From UBA7656 sp040755335 (GTDB lineage Bacteria > Acidobacteriota > Blastocatellia > UBA7656), in the NCBI GenBank assembly GCA_040755335.1, contig JBFMAU010000033.1:1-27889 (forward strand): a stretch of DNA of 27,889 nucleotides. Reading direction: 5' to 3'. Of the stretch, positions 22,907 through 27,889 are shown piece by piece. Within the stretch, counting starts at the first letter, position 1. Every line of letters begins with the position of its first letter. Under the pieces are notes generated by a model. It saw only the letters and a list, made by a program, of their open reading frames with translations. It was not told the DNA's origin and searched no databases. A program made the translations under genes and the position numbers.

Positions 22907-22976
22907 GCGCAAGACGAGTCTTGCGCGTTCCCCGATTTTCGTACTTTCGGGGCGTGCGCAATCTGACAGATTGCGC
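22907..22976. repeat. Cluster of three hairpins upstream of asparagine-synthetase-like gene 2
   Basis: GCGCAAGAC and GTCTTGCGC pair perfectly with a 2-base loop (22907-22926). CCCCGA and TCGGGG pair at 22930-22952. GCGCAATCTG and CAGATTGCGC pair perfectly around one base (22956-22976). The compact perfect arms are REP-like. They fill the leader of the minus-strand gene at 22874 and separate it from the divergent small gene. Confidence 0.88.
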
Positions 22977-23064
22977 CACATCACGGACTCCTCTGTTGAT
23001 GTCTTTCGAAGGAAGAGTATCATGAAAGCGATCATCTCAAGTATTCGAGACAGAGGAGGGCGTG

Positions 23065-23283
23065 ATGAGCAGCCTCAAGGATGTGTTGGAAGCGAACAGA
23101 GAAAAGATACTCAAGATTCCCGGAGTCGTCGGAGTGGCGTTAGGGATATCTCCGACCAGACCGGGCGAGCGTTGCATACTGGTTTACATTGACACCGAAA
23201 CCCGCCCGCCCGCGCTGCCCCCTGTGATCGAAGGCTACAGTGTTGAAGCAGTGAAAACCGGCAAGGGGTTTCGGCCCTTGTGA
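23065..23283 (+). CDS. 72-residue protein resembling the N-terminal domain of the downstream protease
   Basis: A 72-residue protein without a signal peptide. It starts with a helix (LKDVLEANREKIL), then a beta pattern IPGVVGVALGI, RCILVYIDTETRPPALPPVIEG and YSVEAVKTGKGF. That pattern (GVxG...VYV...LP..I.G..V.V...G.F) is known to me from the N-terminal regions of trypsin-like proteases, and it resembles residues 25-95 of the protease encoded 225 bases downstream. It might be a standalone inhibitor or propeptide-like partner; this is inference. AGGAGG at 23055-23060 fits the ATG at 23065 better than the overlapping GTG at 23062. Confidence 0.72.
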   Translation: MSSLKDVLEANREKILKIPGVVGVALGISPTRPGERCILVYIDTETRPPALPPVIEGYSVEAVKTGKGFRPL

Positions 23284-23507
23284 AGCGTGATATTTTTTCC
23301 CGCCATAAATAAAATTTTTCGCATTATCTTCTTCGCCTTTTCCGTCCATGTTAAGTAGGGAGTCCAAAACAGCCGCATAACGGATTCGACAACTGCCCGT
23401 CTCTGCATATCCCTCGCCCGAATCTGCGGCTTTGATCTTTATTCAGCGCCTCGACCCGGCAACGGGTTTCAGGCGATCCCTCTATTTTCGAAAGGAGAAT
23501 CCCCACT

Positions 23508-24563
23508 ATGGCTGACGCGAAATTTCGTGACTATAAGCGCCTCGTGCGCGGTTTCAATCAATTCACTCAAATGGTGAGATGCGATTGCATCAACGGCTAC
23601 GGCATAGCGAGAAAAGTGACCGCGGGCAAGACGCTCGACCAGCTTGCCATAACCGTTTTCGTCAACAAAAAACTGAGCCTCCGCAGGCTCCCTCTCTCGA
23701 ATCGCATTCCCAAGACGCTTCGCATTCCGAGCCAGCGCGCTCACGACGGAGTGCTTGAGTTCGTCACAGACGTTCAGGAAGCGCGTTTCAGTTCTCTCGA
23801 ATACATAGCGCGCGAGCGTCCGGCCCCGAGCGGCATAAGCATAGGCCACTTCGACATTACCGCAGGCACTCTGGGGGGACTCGTTCGCGACAAGGAGACC
23901 GGCAACGTGGTCATACTTTCAAACAACCATGTGCTGGCCAACTCCAACGCCGCATCGCTGGGCGATCCCATACTTCAACCCGGCCCCGCCGACGGAGGCA
24001 CAGACCCGGCTGATCGCATAGCCACGCTCACGCGCTTCGTCGAGATACTCTTCGACGGATCGGAGAACCGCGTCGATTGCGCTATCGCCACTCCCGTCGA
24101 GCCGAATTCGGTCATCTGGAACACGAAAGACGTAGGGCCGCAGACGCCGCTCGAAGCCCGCGTGTTGACGGAAGACGATCTCGGAGATTTCGTGCATAAG
24201 ACCGGGCGAACGACCGAACACACTCAGGGGTTCGTTCAGGCTCTCTTTGCGACAGTGACCGTGAAATACGATCTGTTTCAGAAAGCGACTTTCGTAGATC
24301 AGATAATCGTCTCGCAGTCGCCCGCAGAAGAGGCATTCTCGAACGGCGGCGATTCCGGCTCGCTGGTTTACGATTCGCAGAATCGTTGCGTCGGATTGCT
24401 GTTCGCAGGGTCTGAAGGCTCCGCCGAATCTCCGGCTACAACTATCGTCAACCCCATAAACTTCGTCCTCCAGCAACTCAATATCGAATTCCTTCAGGCT
24501 GGCGACCACCCGTCGACAGCCGCCGCAAGGGCTAAAGCCGCTAAGAAGGCTCGCCGCAGATAG
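23508..24563 (+). CDS. Trypsin-like serine protease with N-terminal prodomain-like region and basic tail
   Basis: A 351-residue protease of the chymotrypsin/trypsin fold. The triad is His141 in LSNNHVLA, Asp190 in VDCAIATP and Ser283 in GGDSGSLV. Residues 25-95 form a beta-rich prodomain-like region (YGIARKV, LAITVFVNKKLSLRRLPL, GVLEFVTDVQEARF). The last 16 residues are a basic Ala/Lys/Arg tail (AKAAKKARRR). No signal peptide or membrane segment is visible, so either it is cytoplasmic or it leaves by an unusual route. AAAGGAG at 23491-23497 precedes the ATG at 23508 by ten bases. The 72-residue gene upstream is the likely partner. A hairpin beyond the stop probably ends the transcript. The substrate is unknown. 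Confidence 0.9.
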   Translation: MADAKFRDYKRLVRGFNQFTQMVRCDCINGYGIARKVTAGKTLDQLAITVFVNKKLSLRRLPLSNRIPKTLRIPSQRAHDGVLEFVTDVQEARFSSLEYIARERPAPSGISIGHFDITAGTLGGLVRDKETGNVVILSNNHVLANSNAASLGDPILQPGPADGGTDPADRIATLTRFVEILFDGSENRVDCAIATPVEPNSVIWNTKDVGPQTPLEARVLTEDDLGDFVHKTGRTTEHTQGFVQALFATVTVKYDLFQKATFVDQIIVSQSPAEEAFSNGGDSGSLVYDSQNRCVGLLFAGSEGSAESPATTIVNPINFVLQQLNIEFLQAGDHPSTAAARAKAAKKARRR

Positions 24564-24607
24564 AAGACGAAGTCTCCTGACTCTTCTGAACAGTGTCAGG
24601 ACTTGAA

Positions 24608-24644
24608 GACAGGGGTCAGAGGCGGAATTTCTCTGACTCCTGTC
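24608..24644. terminator. GACAGGGGTCAGAG inverted repeat between convergent genes
   Basis: GACAGGGGTCAGAG (24608-24621) pairs with CTCTGACTCCTGTC (24631-24644), 13 of 14 bases, around a 9-base loop. It sits between the stops of the protease (24563) and the MATE gene (24650), so it can serve both as a terminator. An echo (CTCCTGACTC) lies at 24573-24582. Confidence 0.65.
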
Positions 24645-24649
24645 TCGAA

Positions 24650-26092
24650 TCAAATCTGCCGGGTCTTCCATCGCCCCTGACGAAAGACGAGTATGCTTAC
24701 TACAGCAAGGAGCGATTCCGCGATAGTGATGGCCATAAACACGCCTCTCGCTTCGAAGCTCGTCTTCATGGCAAGCCACCACGCGAGAGGTATCTGAAAC
24801 AACCAGTAACAAAACAAATTGATCACCGTAGGCGTGAACGTGTCGCCCGCGCCGTTGAATGCCTGCACCATCACCATCCCATAGGCGTAGAAAATATACC
24901 CGTAGCTGATGAATCGCAGGCAATCAACTCCGTAAGGGACGACCGCCGCATCGACGGTGAACAAGCCTATCAACGGTTCGGCGAAGAGCAGAAAGACAAT
25001 GGTCACACCGAGCAGAAAAATCATGTTGCTCAGTCCGGCAAGCCAGACAGATTTTTCCGCCCTGTCGGGTTTTCCCGCTCCGAGGTTCTGCCCCACGAGC
25101 GTGGCCGCCGCGTTGCTCATCCCCCACGACGGCAGGATTGCGAAAATGATTATCCTGATCGCCACCGTGTAGCCCGCAAGCGCGGCGTCTCCGAATACGG
25201 CAACGATCCGCACAAGCCCAAGCCAGCTTGCAGTCGCGACCAGAAACTGAAATATGCCGCCAAGCGAAACTCTCAGCAGCCTCATCATCAGCTTGAAATC
25301 GACCTGCCACTGATCGCGGCTGACACGGACTCTATTGCTGCCTTTCACCAACAACCACAATTGAAAGATCACACCCACGCCGCGGCCTATGGCTGTGCCA
25401 AGGCCTGCGCCCGTCACGCCCAGTTCGGGAAACGGCCCAAGCCCGAATATCAAACACGGGTCGAGTATGATGTTGATCGCGTGCGACAGCCACAGCACCC
25501 TCATCGCCACAGCCGCGTCGCCCGCGCCGCGAAAGACCGCGTTGATCAAAAACAAAAGCATGATGATGACGTTCGATCCCAACTCGATCCGCCCGTAAGC
25601 GGTTCCCGTCGCTATCACGCTTTCGCTTGCGCCCATGAGCCGGAAAAGCTCAGGTGTATACACAAGCCCGACAATGCCGATGGGTATGGAAATAATCACG
25701 CCGAGAAGTATCGCCTGCACCGCCGCACGCGCCGCGCCCGCAGGGTCTTTTTCTCCCGTGCGACGGGCGACCATCGCGGTGGTGGCCATCGAAAGCCCAA
25801 GCGCGATTCCGAATACTATCGTCAACATCGATTCTGTGAGTCCGACCGTGGCTATGGAATCAGCGCCGAGACGCGCGACGAAAAACACGTCAAGCACGGC
25901 GAAGAGAGATTCCATAGACATCTCCAGAATCATCGGGACAGACAGCAGCAAAATGGCCCGCCCTATTCCCCCTTCGGTGAAATCCTGTTCCGAGCCTCGC
26001 ACGGCTTCGCGCACGTCGCGCCACACTTGCCTGACAAGACCCGGTTGAGCGGAATCAGAAACGTACACTTCACTCTCTACGGAGTTGTTCAT
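24650..26092 (-). CDS. MATE-family multidrug/metabolite efflux transporter
   Basis: A 480-residue inner-membrane protein of the MatE/NorM-like family, about twelve helices in two homologous halves. The first half begins FTEGGIGRAILLLSVPMILEMSMESLFAVLDVFFVARLG, a pattern of MATE proteins, with AVFRGAGDAAVAMRVL near 185-200. The second half has LVGQNLGAGKPDRAEKSV, typical of the linker after helix 8, and VMVQAFNGAGDTFTPT. MATE proteins export cationic drugs or metabolites using Na+ or H+ gradients; the substrate here is unknown. AGAGGAG just before the ATG at 26092 supports the start. The first 40 residues are a charged cytoplasmic extension. A long open frame on the opposite strand is a shadow. 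Confidence 0.94.
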   Translation of the reverse strand: MNNSVESEVYVSDSAQPGLVRQVWRDVREAVRGSEQDFTEGGIGRAILLLSVPMILEMSMESLFAVLDVFFVARLGADSIATVGLTESMLTIVFGIALGLSMATTAMVARRTGEKDPAGAARAAVQAILLGVIISIPIGIVGLVYTPELFRLMGASESVIATGTAYGRIELGSNVIIMLLFLINAVFRGAGDAAVAMRVLWLSHAINIILDPCLIFGLGPFPELGVTGAGLGTAIGRGVGVIFQLWLLVKGSNRVRVSRDQWQVDFKLMMRLLRVSLGGIFQFLVATASWLGLVRIVAVFGDAALAGYTVAIRIIIFAILPSWGMSNAAATLVGQNLGAGKPDRAEKSVWLAGLSNMIFLLGVTIVFLLFAEPLIGLFTVDAAVVPYGVDCLRFISYGYIFYAYGMVMVQAFNGAGDTFTPTVINLFCYWLFQIPLAWWLAMKTSFEARGVFMAITIAESLLAVVSILVFRQGRWKTRQI

Positions 26093-26245
26093 GCGCTTCT
26101 CCTCTTTTTGAAAAAAGAAATCCTGTGATCAGCCCATCGGGCTGACGAAGATGCGTTAGGTTTTATTCGGTTGGTTGTCTCTTACTTCATCTTCGCGCCT
26201 CTGAGGTGCGTGGTTGAGCCAACCGGCTCTCGGATAAGAGAAACA

Positions 26246-26277
26246 GCAGGAGGTCAATTTTTGTTTTCGCCTCCTGC
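26246..26277. terminator. GCAGGAGG/CCTCCTGC hairpin after the PQQ-propeller gene
   Basis: GCAGGAGG (26246-26253) and CCTCCTGC (26270-26277) are perfectly complementary with a 16-base T/A-rich loop. It lies 27 bases beyond the stop of the minus-strand PQQ-propeller gene and upstream of the MATE gene. Read on the minus strand it lacks a trailing T run; the terminator role is tentative. Confidence 0.45.
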
Positions 26278-26303
26278 CGGGGTTTCGGAGTGAGTTTAGC
26301 AAA

Positions 26304-27755
26304 TCATTTCAGATTACCAAAGCAATAAATCGCGCTGCGCGTTCGAATGTAAATCCGCGAGTCAGCTATCGCGGGCGTTGCGTACACTTCATCGTCGAGC
26401 GCGTTGACTCGAAGTATCTCCCATTGCGCGTCTGCTTTCAGGACAGAGACTGCGCCTCCCTCGCCCACCAGATACACTTTATCGTCGGCGGCCACGGGCG
26501 AAGCAAAGTATTTATCAATCGCGCCCTGAAGGCGGCCCTGCTTGAAAACGGCTCCTGAAGCCGGATTGAAGGATATCAATACGCCGCCATCGTTGACCAT
26601 GTACAAAACATTTTTGTACAGCAGAGTAGAAGGAACCTGCGGGACGGGCCGCTGATATTTCCACAAAATGCTTTTATCCGTCATATCGCCCTTCCCTCCC
26701 ATTCTGATCGCAAGCAAGCCGTTCTCAGCCGCCATGATCGCTCTGTAGACGTTCCATTCGCTGAGAATGATGTAGCCGTCCCGATTGAGGTCGACGAGTT
26801 GGAAATAAATGTCCTGCTTCACGCGCTCGTCCGGAGGTTCCGTCTTCGAGATGCGGCCGTCTTTGTCGTTGTCGAATTTCGCGAGGGCCTCTTCGAAGGG
26901 AGGAATAGCGACCTGTTTACCGGGCTGGTTTTCAGGAAGACCCCAGCCGTTGACATAAAGCACATCTCCGCTCACTACCGGAATGGATTTCATCTCGCAC
27001 GCTAGCCCGCGCACCCACCACAATCTTTCGCCCGTCGCGACCGCGTAAGAAGAGAGTTGGAAGGATTCAGCGACGATCACCTGCGCAGGCCCGTCTTTCG
27101 GGCGATAGACTACGGGAGTCGAGTAACCTGATATGACTCCGGGTCGGACGATCTTCCATCGCACTCGGCCCGTGTTTTTGTCGATGGCGATCATAAAAGA
27201 ATCGGTATCCTGATCGCAGGGCATAACGAGAGTGTCATCGACGAGTATCGGAGACGCGCCCATTCCGAAAAAAGTGTTGAAAGGCCCAAGCGGAACGCGC
27301 CATCTCTCCCTGCCTCTCGAATCGTAAGAGAGCAGCCCGAAATCCTGAAAGAAGACATAGACATTCTGCCCATCGGTCACGGGACTGGGGCTTGCGGGAT
27401 TGTTGGGCTTGAGCAATCTGTCCGAACGCGGGCGCGGGACTTCGCGCTGCCAGAGCAGACGGCCCGTCCTTCGGTCGAGACAAAGCGTGAAGAGTTTCTT
27501 CTCTTCGAATCCGGTCATGAAAATTTTCGTCTGCGTCAGCACGGGCGACGAATGACCCTGCGGAATCGGAGTTTTCCAGACTACGTTTTTCTGCGGGCCG
27601 AACTCCGTGGGCAAACCTCGTGTGTCCGAAACACCCGCCCCGTTAGGCCCGCGAAACTGAGACCAGTCGGAAGCGCGAGCTTGAGATATGCACAAAAGAG
27701 CGAGAAGAAAAAAAGCGAATGATTTGAACGGAGCGAAGCGCGAGGTTTCCGGCAT
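26304..27755 (-). CDS. Exported PQQ-type beta-propeller protein with an EF-hand pair
   Basis: A 483-residue protein with a signal peptide (KSFAFFLLALLCISQARA, probable cleavage A28-S29). The mature protein starts DWSQFRGPNGAGVS, the usual opening of PQQ-like propeller proteins in acidobacteria and planctomycetes. Repeated blade motifs follow (LDRRTGRLLWQREVP, DKNTGRVRWKIV, AVATGERLWWVRG, NPASGAVFKQG). Between two blades, residues 295-306 (DNDKDGRISKTE) and 322-333 (DLNRDGYIILSE) form two consecutive canonical calcium-binding EF-hand loops. No haem-binding CxxCH or clear alcohol-dehydrogenase active site is seen, so it is probably a scaffold or BamB-like binding protein rather than a quinoprotein enzyme. 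The start at 27755 follows AAGGGA. Neighbours give no direct clue to its partner. Confidence 0.9.
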   Translation of the reverse strand: MPETSRFAPFKSFAFFLLALLCISQARASDWSQFRGPNGAGVSDTRGLPTEFGPQKNVVWKTPIPQGHSSPVLTQTKIFMTGFEEKKLFTLCLDRRTGRLLWQREVPRPRSDRLLKPNNPASPSPVTDGQNVYVFFQDFGLLSYDSRGRERWRVPLGPFNTFFGMGASPILVDDTLVMPCDQDTDSFMIAIDKNTGRVRWKIVRPGVISGYSTPVVYRPKDGPAQVIVAESFQLSSYAVATGERLWWVRGLACEMKSIPVVSGDVLYVNGWGLPENQPGKQVAIPPFEEALAKFDNDKDGRISKTEPPDERVKQDIYFQLVDLNRDGYIILSEWNVYRAIMAAENGLLAIRMGGKGDMTDKSILWKYQRPVPQVPSTLLYKNVLYMVNDGGVLISFNPASGAVFKQGRLQGAIDKYFASPVAADDKVYLVGEGGAVSVLKADAQWEILRVNALDDEVYATPAIADSRIYIRTRSAIYCFGNLK

Positions 27756-27889
27756 AAAGGTATCCCTTTCGTCGGGGATTCAGATTCGAGGACGGGAAGA
27801 AAATAAAATGATGTCTGCTCGATGTCGAGGCTCTTCACACTGCCTCTGCTCTATGTCAACGAGAGGGGGCCTCGACGCAGAGACGCCGC

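Noticed and set aside
17038..23283. Lasso-peptide cluster
   Set aside because: Asparagine-synthetase-like proteins fit a cyclase, but I found no precursor, RRE (B1) or transglutaminase-like protease (B2), and the PLP-fold protein is not part of known lasso clusters.
23919..24923. 334-codon minus-strand frame across the protease and the convergent gap
   Set aside because: No recognisable motif, spans a terminator-like repeat and overlaps a protease with a full catalytic triad.
24593..26128. 511-codon open frame on the plus strand, opposite the MATE gene
   Set aside because: The product is full of His/Arg/Gln and has no family pattern; the MATE protein on the other strand is unmistakable. It is a frame shadow.

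Overview
The window reads as chromosomal DNA of moderately high GC from a free-living bacterium, most likely an Acidobacteriota of the Blastocatellia type. The clues are a VWFA-related protein of the acidobacterial kind, a carboxypeptidase-regulatory-like (oar-type) domain, a PQQ-propeller protein beginning with the DWSQFRGPNGAG signature, and many short dispersed palindromic or echoing repeats between genes. No rRNA, tRNA, CRISPR array, transposase or phage gene was recognised. The taxonomic call is an inference from gene style, not from a marker gene.

Left part (1-3567, minus strand): an APC-family permease is followed by a single-chain ethanolamine ammonia-lyase in which EutB and EutC are fused; the gene runs off the left edge. 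Together they look like a minimal unit for ethanolamine uptake and cleavage. Next come two exported enzymes on the plus strand (4071-7731), a CocE/X-Pro-type serine hydrolase and an M1 metallopeptidase, which look co-transcribed. A DUF4139 protein carrying an inserted oar-type domain (7753-10104, minus) is divergent from a YceH/UPF0502 protein (10264-10926). A five-helix DMT-like membrane protein and an unusual RCK-pore-RCK potassium channel follow on the minus strand.

Middle part (12590-16973): a nested inverted repeat, a membrane-anchored coiled-coil protein, an OmpA-family protein with a DUF5666-like domain, a VWFA-related secreted protein, and a small protein paired with an HNH endonuclease.

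The most unusual block is 17038-22874. A tight three-gene plus-strand run encodes (i) an asparagine-synthetase-like protein whose glutaminase Cys2 is Ser, (ii) a fold-III PLP decarboxylase-like protein whose expected PLP-binding lysine is valine, and (iii) a zinc-ribbon membrane protein with RQLYY and degenerate Toprim-like motifs. It converges on a second asparagine-synthetase-like protein that also lacks the N-terminal Cys. The combination suggests a diverged amide-forming or adenylating system with no obvious precursor peptide.

Right part (22907-27889): a cluster of perfect hairpins; a 72-residue protein that resembles the N-terminal domain of the trypsin-like protease encoded next to it; a MATE exporter; and a PQQ-propeller protein with an EF-hand pair. 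Several gene starts (permease, eutBC, VWFA protein, PLP-fold protein) lie on or inside dispersed repeats, so repeat DNA appears to have been absorbed into coding sequence here.
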